DNA from: Streptomyces coeruleorubidus
GTDB taxonomy: Bacteria; Actinomycetota; Actinomycetes; Streptomycetales; Streptomycetaceae
DNA length: 64,000 nt
Assembly: GCF_028885415.1 (NCBI RefSeq)
Contig: NZ_CP118527.1
Location: forward strand, 3,968,001 to 4,032,000
Reading direction: 5' to 3'
Part shown: one piece after another, positions 1 to 8,664 of the stretch
How the letters are laid out: each line of letters begins with the position of its first letter
How positions within the stretch are numbered: position 1 is the stretch's first letter
Position numbers and translations under genes: made by a program
Notes under the pieces: model-generated
Database searches by the model: none
The model's input: the letters and a program-made list of their open reading frames with translations, nothing else
Told to the model about the DNA's origin: nothing

Positions 1-890
1 ACGATCCGTGCGTCCGCGGGCATCGTCCGCGCCAGCCAGCCGGCCACCAGCGCGACCGCGCCGACGCTCCATCCGCCGGTGGCGTAGTGGGAGGCGGCCA
101 GTTGGCGGCACGTCCACACGGCCTCGTGCGGGGCGACCCAGTGCACCTCGCTGAAGTTCTCGTAGGCGACGTTGCGGGGGTAGATGCTGGAGCCGAGTCC
201 GCGCATCAGCCGGGGCCGGGCGGGCTGGCCGAAGATCGTCGAGCCGGTCGTGTCCACGCCGACGACGGTCAGCTCCGGGTAGAGCTGGCGCAGGACCCGG
301 GAGACGCCGGCCGAGTGGCCGCCGGTGCCGACGCTGCACACCAGTACGTCGATGTGGCCCATCTCGGAGGCGAGTTCAAGGGCCAGCGGGGTGTAGGCGG
401 CGACGTTGTCGGGGTTGCTGTACTGGTCCGGGCACCAGGAGCCGGGGTGCTGTTCCAGCAGTCGCTGGACGCGGTCGCGGCGGGCCTGCTGCCAGCCACC
501 CGTGGGGTGCGGCTCGGAGACGACGTTGACCTGGGCGCCGTACGCGGTCAGCAGCCGGGTCATGGACAACTCCAGCCCCGGGTCGGTGACCAGGGTGACG
601 GGGTGGCCGTACACCATCCCGGCCAGGGCCAACCCCAGGCCCAGGGTGCCGCTGGTGGACTCGATGATCCGTCCGCCGGGCCGCAGGTCGCCACGGGCCC
701 GGGCCCGCTCCACCATGTGCAGCCCCGGACGGTCCTTGATGCCGCCGGGGTTGAACCCTTCGAGCTTCGCCCAGAAGCCACGTCCGGCCGGGGCCAGCGG
801 CTCCGACACCCGCAGCAGCGGGGTGTTGCCGACCAGTCCGGACAGGGTGGACCGGCCCGAGGGGATCGCGGCCTTGGTCAATGACTGCAT
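1..890 (-). CDS. PLP-dependent cysteine synthase family protein, 3' end outside window
   Basis: A fold-type II PLP enzyme of the cysteine synthase / cystathionine beta-synthase family. Reading back from the ATG at 890, the protein begins [20 protein letters not shown] and carries the family signatures GNTPLLRV, the PLP-lysine region [10 protein letters not shown], the phosphate loop [10 protein letters not shown] and a PDQYSNPDN motif. About 296 codons are present and the reading frame runs off the left edge, so the C-terminus is missing. The lysine motif is one residue shorter than the GGSVKDR of housekeeping CysK, which marks the divergent branch often annotated only as cysteine synthase family. 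It might partly replace the broken cystathionine beta-synthase near 39 kb, but that is inference. Substrate unknown. Confidence 0.85.
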   Translation of the reverse strand, partial: MQSLTKAAIPSGRSTLSGLVGNTPLLRVSEPLAPAGRGFWAKLEGFNPGGIKDRPGLHMVERARARGDLRPGGRIIESTSGTLGLGLALAGMVYGHPVTLVTDPGLELSMTRLLTAYGAQVNVVSEPHPTGGWQQARRDRVQRLLEQHPGSWCPDQYSNPDNVAAYTPLALELASEMGHIDVLVCSVGTGGHSAGVSRVLRQLYPELTVVGVDTTGSTIFGQPARPRLMRGLGSSIYPRNVAYENFSEVHWVAPHEAVWTCRQLAASHYATGGWSVGAVALVAGWLARTMPADARI

Positions 891-1036
891 GTCTGTGTGT
901 TCACTCTCGCTCGATGAAAGGCCGGTGCGGGTTCATCTCGCGTCCCGTGGCGAGGCGACAGACGCGGACCGTGGGGTCCGGGCACACACCCTGGGCACGC
1001 GGCAGCCGTGAGGTCGGTCGGCTGCGAGCGAGTGGT

Positions 1037-1483
1037 CTAGATCCGCCACCGCGATGTGACGACGAGTGCCACGCGGCCGGTGCGTGCGCTGCGACGTCTG
1101 CGGCAGGGCTGCCGTATGAGGGTTCTCCCCGCAGCCAGTGACACCGCGACGAGTACGACGACGGCCATCGCACCGGGGGGAAGCTCGTCGACCGGCTGGA
1201 GCGCCGTCCGGACGATCACGTCGGCCGCACAGTCCGCGGCCCCGGGGTTGTGGGGGTCGTGGGGGCCATGGGGCCCATGAGGGTGCTCGCCCGCGGCCAT
1301 CGCCGGGAATCCGGCAGGCGCGGACACCGACTCGTGCGTCTCCTGAGGCACGCCGTGTACGACGGCGCACAGCACGAGTGCCATCACGAGGGCGCCGCGG
1401 ATCGCCGGGACGAGTCGGCGCCACAGGGGAGAGCCGCACGGGGCCGATGGGGTGTGCGTGAGCGTACGGGTATGTGTCGGCAC
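1037..1483 (-). CDS. small His-rich membrane protein (DUF6153-like)
   Basis: Predicted 148-residue protein starting at a GTG preceded by GGAGG at the right spacing. It has a hydrophobic segment near residues 25-45, then an extracytoplasmic loop rich in His, Gly and Pro (HPHGPHGPHDPHNPG) with one Cys, then a second hydrophobic segment (AMAVVVLVAVSLAAG) and an Arg-rich tail. The pattern of one N-terminal helix, a His-rich loop and a C-terminal helix matches small actinobacterial proteins of the DUF6153 type that sit near copper genes. It is followed by a similar gene at 1589 and then the copper island, so metal handling at the membrane is likely but unproven. Confidence 0.6.
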   Translation of the reverse strand: MPTHTRTLTHTPSAPCGSPLWRRLVPAIRGALVMALVLCAVVHGVPQETHESVSAPAGFPAMAAGEHPHGPHGPHDPHNPGAADCAADVIVRTALQPVDELPPGAMAVVVLVAVSLAAGRTLIRQPCRRRRSARTGRVALVVTSRWRI

Positions 1484-1588
1484 AGGTCCTCCGCGCTGCT
1501 GCCACGTCTCCGGCAAGGGACGGAGCGAGGCGCAGACATGGGTGGGGGCAGGACGGCTTCGACGAGCCGGTCGGAGGAACTCGTACTT

Positions 1589-2047
1589 CTAGACCCGCTG
1601 CACCACGGAGGCTGCTCTCAGAGCTATGTCAGACGCGCCGTCCATGGGGCCACCGGAGGCCGGCCCCCGAACGGTTGAGGCGTCGTAGGAATCGGACGAT
1701 GCGCGAACGGCCGCTGCGAAGCAGGGCGATGCCAGGGCCGAACCCTGCTGAGGCTGCCCGGACACGCAGTGCTCGCCGGGATGTGACGGCTCATGGCCGC
1801 CACGGTGATCGTCGGTTTCCGCGGCGAACGGCGGCGCGGGCTCGACGGCTGTGTGGCGGACACCGTCGGCCGACGGTGCGGCGGGGACCGCCGCGATGGT
1901 GGAGAGGTGCCCCTGGGCACTCTCCACGTGCACGCCGTGCGTCACAAGGACACCGAACAGGAGCACGGCCAAGGCCAGCACGCGGGGCAACGGACCCGCG
2001 GCGGAGCGGGTCCTGACGCTGCGCCAGGGCGACCAAGCCGTAACCAT
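1589..2047 (-). CDS. small His-rich membrane protein (DUF6153-like)
   Basis: Predicted 152-residue protein. A hydrophobic stretch at about residues 20-40 (VLALAVLLFGVLVTHGVHV) is followed by a His/Asp-rich loop (ETDDHRGGHEPSHPGEH) with two Cys residues. The architecture parallels the gene at 1037 although overall similarity is low. It lies directly downstream of the secreted protein at 2097 and on the same strand, so both may be co-expressed with it from the copper-controlled promoter region near 3139. No catalytic motif is visible. A role as an accessory metal-binding membrane protein is inferred from composition and context only. Confidence 0.55.
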   Translation of the reverse strand: MVTAWSPWRSVRTRSAAGPLPRVLALAVLLFGVLVTHGVHVESAQGHLSTIAAVPAAPSADGVRHTAVEPAPPFAAETDDHRGGHEPSHPGEHCVSGQPQQGSALASPCFAAAVRASSDSYDASTVRGPASGGPMDGASDIALRAASVVQRV

Positions 2048-2096
2048 GCCGTGATCCTAGCGGCTCGCCGGCCGTGGTCGGCCACCGGTCCGCACC

Positions 2097-3086
2097 TCAG
2101 TGTGCGTGCCCGGCCTCTTCCTCGGCGGGCTTGGTCTGCGCGGGCTGCCCGGACTCGGCCACCGCGCCGCCCGCATGCACCGTGAAGGCCGCGGTACGGA
2201 CCTTGCCCTCGTGCTGGAAGTCCAGGAACAGGCGGTACGCGCCGGCGCTCGGCGCCGTCGCCGTGAACGAGACGTCGGGGCCGGGCTCGGTCTTGCCGTC
2301 GCCGGGCTCGCCATTGGGGTGGACGTGCAGGTAGGCGAGGTCGCCGGAGCGCAGGGCGACAAGGTGGCCGTAGGCGCCCAGGTAGGGCTGGAGGTTGCGG
2401 ACCGGCTTGCCGTCCTTTGCCACCGTCAGCGTGAGTTCGCCGGCCTTGCCGGGGGTCAGCGCGCCGCGCAGCTTCACCTCGTAGCCGTCGACCTTCGCCG
2501 TGGTGTTGTGCTCGGGCAGCTCGCCGGGCTCGTACGGCCCGGACGCCGCGAGGTCGGCACCGAGGGTGAGCGCCTCGCCGCCCTTCGGCTTGAAGTCGGC
2601 GAAGACGCGGTAACCGCCGGCCTCGGGCAGGTTCACGGGCGTCGACCAGGTGCCGTCCGCGGCCCGGGCGGGGTGCAGGTGCCGGTAGACGGTCAGGTCG
2701 CGTGAGGCGACGATCAGGTGCAGATCCTTGCCGTGCTCGCGCTGGTACGCCGTGACCTTGCGTCCGGTCCCGTCCTGGACGACGGCGAAGCGCAGGTCGG
2801 TCTTCTTGCCGGCCTCGACGCGCGGGGTCTTCAGATCGAGCGTGTAGCCGTTCCCGGAGATCTGGAGGCCTCCTGGCGGTTCCGCTTCGTGGCCGCCGGC
2901 CTTCGCCTCGTGGTGCCCGGCCGCCTCTTCCCCGTGCCCGGCGGACACGTGGCCTTCGCCGTCACTGTGCGTACCGCTCTTCGGCTCGGGTGAGATCGGG
3001 CCGACCGCGCCGCCCACGCCGTAGGCGGCGCCGAACGTCGCGGCGAGCGCGGCGGCGAAGACGGTGATCCGCAGTCCGGTGTTCAT
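2097..3086 (-). CDS. secreted His-rich protein of copper island
   Basis: Predicted 329-residue exported protein; the ATG at 3086 was chosen because a clear CAGGAG site precedes it and an N-terminal signal or anchor helix follows (residues 5-27). A spacer rich in His, Glu and Gly (HVSAGHGEEAAGHHEAKAGG) comes next, then two beta-rich repeats of similar design, each with a His-containing YRHLHP or LHVHPNG motif and an AGxYRVFADF or AGAYRLFLDF strand. The C-terminus ends in AGHAH. The gene is divergent from copZ, and a CsoR-type operator lies about 55 bases upstream of its start. Periplasmic-side copper binding is likely. I do not know a gene name for it. Confidence 0.75.
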   Translation of the reverse strand: MNTGLRITVFAAALAATFGAAYGVGGAVGPISPEPKSGTHSDGEGHVSAGHGEEAAGHHEAKAGGHEAEPPGGLQISGNGYTLDLKTPRVEAGKKTDLRFAVVQDGTGRKVTAYQREHGKDLHLIVASRDLTVYRHLHPARAADGTWSTPVNLPEAGGYRVFADFKPKGGEALTLGADLAASGPYEPGELPEHNTTAKVDGYEVKLRGALTPGKAGELTLTVAKDGKPVRNLQPYLGAYGHLVALRSGDLAYLHVHPNGEPGDGKTEPGPDVSFTATAPSAGAYRLFLDFQHEGKVRTAAFTVHAGGAVAESGQPAQTKPAEEEAGHAH

Positions 3087-3138
3087 GACCCACTCCTGTC
3101 TCTCCGGGCCGCTCGTGCATGCGACCGACACCTTCAAC

Positions 3139-3156
3139 ATACCCCCCGGGGGTACT
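3139..3156. promoter_or_regulatory. CsoR-type copper operator
   Basis: ATACCCCCCGGGGGTACT contains the perfect dyad TACCCCC-C-GGGGGTA (3140-3154). It matches the known CsoR-family operator pattern of an A/T-flanked run of C facing a run of G. It sits in the divergent region between the secreted protein (start 3086) and copZ (start 3262), and is nearer the former. Confidence 0.8.
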
Positions 3157-3220
3157 AAGTCAAGTTCGCGCAGCGCTTGCCATCGAATACGGGGCGGGGG
3201 TATACCTAGAGTCGTCGCAG

Positions 3221-3238
3221 ATACCCCCTAGGGGTATG
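3221..3238. promoter_or_regulatory. CsoR-type copper operator upstream of copZ
   Basis: ATACCCCCTAGGGGTATG has arms ATACCCC and GGGGTAT separated by CTA. It lies 24 bases upstream of the copZ start codon, where binding would block transcription. The csoR gene at 5976 supplies the expected regulator, giving a copper-derepressed copZ-copA-csoR unit. Confidence 0.85.
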
Positions 3239-3261
3239 AGACCACTAGTTGCGGAGGACCC

Positions 3262-3534
3262 GTGTCGAACTGCTGCACCCCTGACGGAAGCTGCCACACC
3301 ACGACGGAGATCAAGACCACCTACAAGGTCGGCGGCGTGGGCAGCGCACACTGCCAGGGCGTCGTCGCCAAGGCGGTCGGCGGCCTGGACGAGGTCGCCG
3401 CGGTCGAGGTCGAGATCGGCACCGGCCTGGTCACGGTGACGACCGCGGCCGAGCCCGACGAGGCGCTCGACGCGCTGATCGCCAAGACCGTCGACGAGGC
3501 CGGCTACGACTTCGCCGGCCGCGTGGCCGCCTGA
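3262..3534 (+). CDS. copZ: CopZ-type copper chaperone with degenerate metal motif
   Basis: Predicted 90-residue heavy-metal-associated domain protein with GTG start behind a GGAGGA site. It has the ferredoxin-like chaperone fold pattern ([12 protein letters not shown] then [19 protein letters not shown]). The canonical GMTCxHC loop reads GVGSAHC here, so the first cysteine of CxxC is Ser and only one loop Cys remains (Cys32). The N-terminal leader [11 protein letters not shown] holds three further Cys residues that could take part in binding. It is the first gene after a CsoR operator and is followed by copA, the usual recipient of its copper. The family call is firm; whether it carries Cu(I) in the normal way is uncertain. 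Confidence 0.85.
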   Translation: MSNCCTPDGSCHTTTEIKTTYKVGGVGSAHCQGVVAKAVGGLDEVAAVEVEIGTGLVTVTTAAEPDEALDALIAKTVDEAGYDFAGRVAA

Positions 3535-3548
3535 CCCACGAGCCGGGC

Positions 3549-3574
3549 GGGGGCCGCACACCCTCGCGGCCCCC
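3549..3574 (+). terminator. hairpin terminator after copZ
   Basis: GGGGGCCGC (3549-3557) pairs with GCGGCCCCC (3566-3574) around an 8-base loop and is followed by a pyrimidine-rich run. It may reduce read-through from copZ to copA, giving more chaperone than pump. Confidence 0.65.
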
Positions 3575-3609
3575 GTTCTCCCTGTCTTCTTTCGCACATC
3601 TCGTCTTGC

Positions 3610-3644
3610 GCGCATCTCCAGTCGCGCATCTCCAGTCGCGCATC
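3610..3644. repeat. 14-bp tandem repeat before copA
   Basis: The unit GCGCATCTCCAGTC occurs twice head to tail and is followed by a partial third copy, between the copZ terminator and the copA start. It could be replication slippage; no binding-site dyad is evident. Confidence 0.7.
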
Positions 3645-3670
3645 GCGTCCGTGAGCTCCGAGGAGCAGAC

Positions 3671-5944
3671 ATGACCACCACCACGCCCGGCGCCGCCGAG
3701 GTCGAACTCGCCATCGGCGGCATGACCTGCGCCTCGTGCGCCGCCCGGATCGAGAAGAAGCTCAACCGCCTGGACGGGGTCGAGGCCACCGTCAACTACG
3801 CCACCGAGAAGGCGAAGGTCACCTACCGCGAGGACGTGACCGTCCCGGACCTGATCGCGGCGGTCGAGGCCACCGGCTACACCGCACAGGAGCCCCGGCC
3901 CGAGACCGCCCGCTCCGACGACTCCGCGTCCGGTGAGGGCTCCGCGCAGGCGGAGAGCGACGAGCTGCGGCCGCTGCGCCAGCGGCTGCTCGCCGCCGTG
4001 GCACTCGCCGTCCCCGTGATCGCGATGGCCATGGTCCCGGCGCTGCAGTTCGAGTACTGGCAGTGGCTCTCACTCACGCTGGCGGCGCCCGTGGTGACGT
4101 ACGCCGCCTGGCCCTTCCACAAGGCCGCCTGGACGAACGCCAAGCACGGTGCCGCGACGATGGACACGCTGATCTCCGTCGGCACCGCGGCGGCGTTCCT
4201 GTGGTCGCTGTGGGCGCTGTTCTTCGGCACGGCCGGCACGCCGGGCATGACCCACCCCTTCGAGCTCACCATCGCCCGCACCGACGGCGCCGGGAACATC
4301 TACCTGGAGGCCGCGGCGGGTGTCACGGCCTTCATCCTGGCCGGGCGGTACTTCGAGGCTCGCTCCAAGCGGAAGGCGGGGGCGGCGCTGAAGGCCCTGC
4401 TGGAGCTCGGCGCCAAGGACGTCACGGTGCTGCGTGGCGGCCGGGAAGAGCTCATCGCTGTCGGCGACTTGAAGGTCGGCGACCGGTTCCTGGTGCGGCC
4501 CGGCGAGAAGATCGCCACCGACGGTGTGGTCGTCGAGGGGTCGTCCGCCGTGGACGCCTCCATGCTCACCGGCGAGTCGGTGCCGGTCGAGGTCGGCACC
4601 GGGGACGCCGTCACCGGCGCCACGCTCAACGCCGGCGGCCGCCTGGTCGTCGAGGCCACCCGCGTCGGCGCCGACACCCAGCTCGCCCGCATGGCCAAGC
4701 TGGTGGAGGACGCGCAGAACGGCAAGGCCGCCGCACAGCGGCTGGCCGACAAGATCTCCGCGGTCTTCGTCCCGGTCGTGATCGCCCTGGCGCTCGGCAC
4801 TCTGGGCTTCTGGCTCGGCAACGGCGCCGGACTGACCGCCGCCTTCACCGCCGCGGTCGCCGTCCTGATCATCGCCTGCCCGTGCGCCCTGGGCCTGGCC
4901 ACGCCGACCGCCCTCATGGTCGGCACGGGGCGCGGCGCCCAGCTCGGCATCCTCATCAAGGGCCCGGAGGTCCTGGAGACGACGCGCAAGGTCGACACCA
5001 TCGTCCTGGACAAGACCGGCACCGTCACCACCGGCAAGATGACCCTGCTCGCCGTGCACACCGCGGACGGCACCGACGAGGACGAGGTCCTGCGCCTCGC
5101 GGGCGCTCTCGAGCACTCCTCCGAGCACCCCATCGCCCAGGCCGTCGCCTCCGGCGCCGCTGCCCGGGTCGGCGCACTGCCCGTCCCGGAGGACTTCGCC
5201 AACATCGCCGGTCTCGGTGTCCAGGGCATCGTCGAGGGCCACGCGGTCCTCGTCGGCCGGGAGAAGCTGCTGGACGAGTGGGCCATGTCCCTGCCGGCGG
5301 TGCTGCAGCGCGCCAAGGCCGAGGCCGAGGCGGCCGGGCGAACGGCCATCGCGGTCGCCTGGGACGGCGAGGCCCGCGCGGTCCTGGAGGTCGCCGACGC
5401 CATCAAGGAGACCAGCCCGGAGGCCATCAGGCGGCTGCGCGGGCTCGGCCTCACCCCCATCCTGCTGACCGGTGACAACAAGGCGGTCGCCGAGGCGGTC
5501 GCCGCGGAGACGGGCATCGCACCCGAGCACGTGATCGCCGAGGTCATGCCGCAGGACAAGGTCGATGTCGTCAAGCGCCTGCAGGACGAGGGGCGTTCGG
5601 TCGCCATGGTCGGCGACGGTGTCAACGACGCGGCCGCACTCGCCCAGGCCGATCTGGGCCTGGCGATGGGAACGGGCACGGACGCCGCGATCGAGGCGGG
5701 CGACCTCACGCTCGTGCGAGGCGACCTGAGGGTCGCGGCGGACGCCATCCGCCTGTCCCGCAAGACGCTGGGCACCATCAAGTCCAACCTCTTCTGGGCC
5801 TTCGCCTACAACGTCGCCGCCCTGCCGCTCGCCGCCGCCGGACTGCTCAACCCGATGATCGCCGGAGCGGCCATGGCCTTCTCCTCGGTCTTCGTGGTCG
5901 GCAACAGCCTGCGGCTGCGCGGCTTCCAGCCCGCCGACCGCTGA
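3671..5944 (+). CDS. copA: P1B-type copper-translocating ATPase
   Basis: Predicted 757-residue Cu(I) efflux ATPase in the cytoplasmic membrane. One N-terminal heavy-metal-associated domain holds GMTCASC (Cys20 and Cys23). The actuator TGE is at 300-302, the transmembrane CPC metal site at 403-405, the phosphorylated Asp in DKTGT at 447, TGDN at 600-603 and GDGVND at 648-653, all intact. Length and order match CopA. A GAGGAG ribosome site precedes the ATG. It lies between copZ and csoR; csoR starts 31 bases after the stop, so the two are probably co-transcribed and derepressed by copper. Substrate assignment rests on CPC plus the neighbouring chaperone and CsoR. Confidence 0.95.
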   Translation: MTTTTPGAAEVELAIGGMTCASCAARIEKKLNRLDGVEATVNYATEKAKVTYREDVTVPDLIAAVEATGYTAQEPRPETARSDDSASGEGSAQAESDELRPLRQRLLAAVALAVPVIAMAMVPALQFEYWQWLSLTLAAPVVTYAAWPFHKAAWTNAKHGAATMDTLISVGTAAAFLWSLWALFFGTAGTPGMTHPFELTIARTDGAGNIYLEAAAGVTAFILAGRYFEARSKRKAGAALKALLELGAKDVTVLRGGREELIAVGDLKVGDRFLVRPGEKIATDGVVVEGSSAVDASMLTGESVPVEVGTGDAVTGATLNAGGRLVVEATRVGADTQLARMAKLVEDAQNGKAAAQRLADKISAVFVPVVIALALGTLGFWLGNGAGLTAAFTAAVAVLIIACPCALGLATPTALMVGTGRGAQLGILIKGPEVLETTRKVDTIVLDKTGTVTTGKMTLLAVHTADGTDEDEVLRLAGALEHSSEHPIAQAVASGAAARVGALPVPEDFANIAGLGVQGIVEGHAVLVGREKLLDEWAMSLPAVLQRAKAEAEAAGRTAIAVAWDGEARAVLEVADAIKETSPEAIRRLRGLGLTPILLTGDNKAVAEAVAAETGIAPEHVIAEVMPQDKVDVVKRLQDEGRSVAMVGDGVNDAAALAQADLGLAMGTGTDAAIEAGDLTLVRGDLRVAADAIRLSRKTLGTIKSNLFWAFAYNVAALPLAAAGLLNPMIAGAAMAFSSVFVVGNSLRLRGFQPADR

Positions 5945-5975
5945 AGCGGCCAACCAGGACGGGAAGGAGGCCGCC

Positions 5976-6257
5976 GTGGCCGCAGAGCAGACCCATCGGG
6001 ACGTCATTCTCCGACGGCTCCGCCGGATCGAGGGCCAGGTGCGGGGACTGCAGCGCATGGTCGAGGAGGAGACCTACTGCATCGACGTCCTGACCCAGGT
6101 CGCCGCCGCCAACGCCGCGCTCCAGTCCTGCGCGCTGGCCCTGCTGGACGAGCACCTCAACTGCTGCGTCACGGAGGCCATCGTGGAGGGCGGCGAGCAG
6201 GCCAGAACCAAGGTCAACGAGGCGTCCAAGGCAATCGCCCGGCTCGTACGGGCGTGA
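5976..6257 (+). CDS. csoR: CsoR family copper-sensing repressor
   Basis: Predicted 93-residue all-helical repressor with GTG start behind GGAAGGAGG. The Cu(I) ligands of the family are present: Cys35, His60 and Cys64 (YCIDVLTQ and EHLNCC), matching the C-H-C set of mycobacterial CsoR. Family members bind A/T-flanked C-run/G-run dyads and release them when Cu(I) binds. Five such dyads are visible in this window (3139, 3221, 6491, 35926, 35961), so its regulon may reach beyond copZ-copA. It ends 12 bases before a strong hairpin. Confidence 0.95.
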   Translation: MAAEQTHRDVILRRLRRIEGQVRGLQRMVEEETYCIDVLTQVAAANAALQSCALALLDEHLNCCVTEAIVEGGEQARTKVNEASKAIARLVRA

Positions 6258-6269
6258 CCTCCAGATTTC

Positions 6270-6300
6270 CGGGCCCGGGCGGTTGAACCGCCCGGGCCCG
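6270..6300. terminator. strong hairpin terminator after csoR
   Basis: CGGGCCCGGGCGG (6270-6282) and CCGCCCGGGCCCG (6288-6300) are perfect complements around a short loop. The position fits the end of the copper operon on the plus strand and of the minus-strand small ORF ending at 6308. Confidence 0.85.
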
Positions 6301-6307
6301 GCGCTGC

Positions 6308-6481
6308 TCAGACTCCTTTGCCCGCGGGGCAGCCGGCGCTCAGCCGGAGGCTGAGGCGCAGACACAGGCCGAGCACCTGGCGCAACAGCACCAGCTCGGC
6401 GCCGCCCAGGTCGCTTCCGCAGACCTTCGCGCACGGGCTTTTCGCGGCTCCGACGGCGATTTCCCTGCTGAATGAGAACAT
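6308..6481 (-). CDS. possible Cys-containing small protein next to CsoR box
   Basis: A 57-codon frame beginning MFSFSREIAVGAAKSPCAKV and containing Cys in CAKVCG, LCL and CPAG. No Shine-Dalgarno site precedes the ATG; instead a CsoR-like dyad lies 10 bases upstream, so a real transcript would be nearly leaderless. It ends right at the csoR terminator. Its existence is uncertain because GC-rich DNA has many open frames, but its position and cysteines make a copper-linked peptide possible. I do not recognise a family. Confidence 0.35.
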   Translation of the reverse strand: MFSFSREIAVGAAKSPCAKVCGSDLGGAELVLLRQVLGLCLRLSLRLSAGCPAGKGV

Positions 6482-6490
6482 GGAGGCAAC

Positions 6491-6508
6491 ATACCCCCTA
6501 CCGGTATG
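6491..6508. promoter_or_regulatory. CsoR-like operator between small ORF and blaI-like gene
   Basis: ATACCCCCTACCGGTATG keeps the ATACCCC left arm and a GGTAT right arm, so it is a weaker version of the 3221 site. It lies between the minus small ORF (start 6481) and the regulator/protease pair on the plus strand (start 6596). Confidence 0.6.
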
Positions 6509-6543
6509 CGCGACGCCTGTGTGACCATCCTTCACGGACGGGG

Positions 6544-6566
6544 GGTGCCATACGATGTGAGGCACC
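6544..6566. promoter_or_regulatory. inverted repeat, candidate BlaI/CopY-family operator
   Basis: GGTGCC (6544-6549) and GGCACC (6561-6566) are perfect arms around 11 bases containing a TACGAT -10-like hexamer. It is 30 bases upstream of the regulator start at 6596, a position that fits autorepression. Confidence 0.45.
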
Positions 6567-6595
6567 TCGGTGACGGGGAAGAAGAGGGGGAAAGG

Positions 6596-6988
6596 GTGCG
6601 ACGGCTGGGTGACCTCGAAGCCGAAATCATGGACCGGCTCTGGCGCTGGGGGCGCCCCGCCACGGTCCGGGAGATCGTCAACGACATCAATCACATGCGT
6701 CCCGTGGCCTACACGACGGTGATGACGGTCGCGGACATCCTCCACCGCAAAGGCCTGCTCCGCCGCGAGAAGGCCGGCCGCGCCTGGCTGTACGAACCCG
6801 AGCGCAGCCGTGAGGAATACACCGCCGCCCTCATGCAGGACGCGCTCGGCAACACCCAGGACCGCCAGGCCGCGCTGCAGCGATTCGTGGAGCACATGTC
6901 GCCGGAGGACGTGTCCGCGCTGACTGCCGCACTGCGCGCGATGGGCGGCGCCCCCGGGGGCGCCGAGGAGCCCGGAGCACCCTCGTGA
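6596..6988 (+). CDS. BlaI/CopY/MecI family transcriptional regulator
   Basis: Predicted 130-residue winged-helix repressor. The GTG at 6596 was chosen because AGAGGGGGAAAGG precedes it and the next residues (RRLGDLEAEIMDRLW) match the family N-terminus; a longer version would start at 6506. The recognition helix region reads VAYTTVMTVADILHRKGLL, typical of BlaI, and a C-terminal dimerisation helix follows. Its stop overlaps the start of the M56 protease gene by 4 bases (GTGA), the usual pairing of repressor with membrane protease sensor. In this location copper or cell-envelope stress is the likely signal, inferred from the nearby CsoR-like box. Confidence 0.9.
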   Translation: MRRLGDLEAEIMDRLWRWGRPATVREIVNDINHMRPVAYTTVMTVADILHRKGLLRREKAGRAWLYEPERSREEYTAALMQDALGNTQDRQAALQRFVEHMSPEDVSALTAALRAMGGAPGGAEEPGAPS

Positions 6989-7968
6989 CCGAACTCCTCG
7001 GTTACTCGGACGGGTTGTTCGTGCCCGGTCATCACGTGCTGCCGCCTGTGACCATCGCCCTGGTGGCCGGGGTGTCGCTGGCGAGGGCGCTTGCCCGCAG
7101 CCATTGGGCGCACCGGACACCCCGGCTGGCTCTCGCGGTGTGGATCCTGCTCGGACTGTCCCTCATCGCTTCCGTGTCCATGACGGCCCTGCAACTCCTG
7201 CTTCCGACAGCGAGCAGCCACCATTTGTCCCGCCTCACCGAGGCCTGCGTCGTTTCCGGCGGCACGCAGTGCGGGCCTCTCCCTCCGGACGGCCTGGCAG
7301 GCGTGGACACCCGCGTGTGGGCGGGCCTTTTCGCGGCTGCCTGCGTGCCCGCGGCTTTCGCTGTCGCCTTCGTACGTGAACTCCTGAGCGCGAGGCGCCT
7401 GCGGGTACGTCACGCCGAACTGCTGCGCCTCGTCGGCAACAGGCGACCGGAGTTGGGTGCCACGGTGCTGCAGCACGACACCCCGGCCGTGTACTGCCTG
7501 CCGGGCCGCGCACCTGAAGTCGTGGTCAGCTCGGGGGCACTTCAGGTCCTGACCGGACAGCAAATGACAGCGGTGCTGGCACACGAGCGGGCGCACATCG
7601 CCGGCCGCCACCATCTGCTGGTGGCCGCGGCCGGGGCCTTCGGTGCCATTTTCCGTGGACTGCCACTGGCCCGGCTCGCTCGCACCGAGGTGCCGCTGTT
7701 GCTCGAGATGGCAGCCGACGACCGGGCGCTGCGCCGGTGTTCGCGGGACGCACTCGCCACCGCCCTGTACGCGGTGGCATCCGGCCAGGCGCCCCACATG
7801 GCCTTCGCGGCGGGCGGGCCGTCGGCTGTGCTGCGCATGCGCCGCATCCTCACACCGCACGCCGCATGCTCTCCGACACTGCGGACAGTGTGTGTGGCAC
7901 TCACCGCGGCGGCAGCCCTGACTCCGCTTGTCCTGGCTTGCTGTTCCGTTCCGGGTATCACCGGTTGA
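6985..7968 (+). CDS. M56 family (BlaR1-like) membrane metalloprotease
   Basis: Predicted 327-residue integral membrane protein with hydrophobic helices near residues 10-30, 45-70 and 105-125 and a final helix at about 300-320. The zinc motif HERAH is at residues 200-204 within LAHERAHIAGRHH, as in M56 peptidases, with a downstream EMAADDRA segment that supplies the usual third-ligand region. There is no penicillin-binding sensor domain after the last helix, so it is the short actinobacterial form rather than full BlaR1. It is translationally coupled to the BlaI-like repressor, which it probably cleaves or controls. Confidence 0.85.
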   Translation: MTELLGYSDGLFVPGHHVLPPVTIALVAGVSLARALARSHWAHRTPRLALAVWILLGLSLIASVSMTALQLLLPTASSHHLSRLTEACVVSGGTQCGPLPPDGLAGVDTRVWAGLFAAACVPAAFAVAFVRELLSARRLRVRHAELLRLVGNRRPELGATVLQHDTPAVYCLPGRAPEVVVSSGALQVLTGQQMTAVLAHERAHIAGRHHLLVAAAGAFGAIFRGLPLARLARTEVPLLLEMAADDRALRRCSRDALATALYAVASGQAPHMAFAAGGPSAVLRMRRILTPHAACSPTLRTVCVALTAAAALTPLVLACCSVPGITG

Positions 7969-7999
7969 GTGGTTCGCCCCGGGGGAGGGTGCAGAGCTG

Positions 8000-8473
8000 A
8001 TGCACGCGATTGATGTGCGATCCGCCGTCCCTGCCGAGGCGGCCGCCGTATCCCGGCTGCTCGCCGCCGTGATACGCGAGAGCTATACCGGAACTCTGGA
8101 AAAGGACGCCGTCGAACGCCTGGTGGGCGTGAATTGCTCACTCCCCCGCATCAGCGCGGAAATAGGAGTTCCTGGTGGCGCGCCGAGCTGGTTGGGCTGG
8201 CTGGTGGCCGCCGAGGCCGACCAGGTCGTCGGCGCGGCCGCCGGAGGCGTACCCGCCCCGGGTGAGGGCGAGTTGTACGTGCTGTGCACCGCACCCGAGC
8301 GCCGCCGTGACGGGATCGGAAGTGCGCTGCTGTCCGTTCTCACCGAGCGCATGCGAAGGCACGACGCCCGGCGTCAGTCGGTCAGTCTGCCGACGGAGGC
8401 CGACCCCGCACTGCCCTTCTACACGGTTCACGGCTTCACGGGCGCGGGACGGCGGTTGAGCCGGGGCATGTGA
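8000..8473 (+). CDS. GNAT family N-acetyltransferase
   Basis: Predicted 157-residue acetyltransferase. The acetyl-CoA binding signature is seen in ELYVLCTAPERRRDGIGSAL (R/Q-x-x-G-x-G/A form), preceded by strand residues GAAAGG and followed by a C-terminal PFYTVHGFTGAG motif common in GNAT proteins. The ATG at 8000 was chosen because the next residues (MHAIDVRSAV) begin the first beta strand; the frame is open further upstream. Substrate unknown. It lies 31 bases after the protease gene and may be read with it. Confidence 0.8.
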   Translation: MHAIDVRSAVPAEAAAVSRLLAAVIRESYTGTLEKDAVERLVGVNCSLPRISAEIGVPGGAPSWLGWLVAAEADQVVGAAAGGVPAPGEGELYVLCTAPERRRDGIGSALLSVLTERMRRHDARRQSVSLPTEADPALPFYTVHGFTGAGRRLSRGM

Positions 8474-8664
8474 CAGTCGCGCATTCGACGTACGCATCGC
8501 TCATGAAGTCCGACGTCCTTGGCGTAGACGCGCGTTGGCGTGAACGCGCATCCGTGGAGGCTGGCCCGGCGTAAAGGCTTCCGGACACGATGGTGCCGCG
8601 GCGCGGTCCCGGCGGCACGGGGCCCGCCCGGACGGCAGGACCGGTCGAGCCACCTGGAGGAGCG

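Noticed and set aside
6308..7120. Long minus-strand frame covering the regulator and protease genes
   Set aside because: It is antisense to a well supported BlaI/M56 pair. Only its last 57 codons, from 6481, have any separate support.
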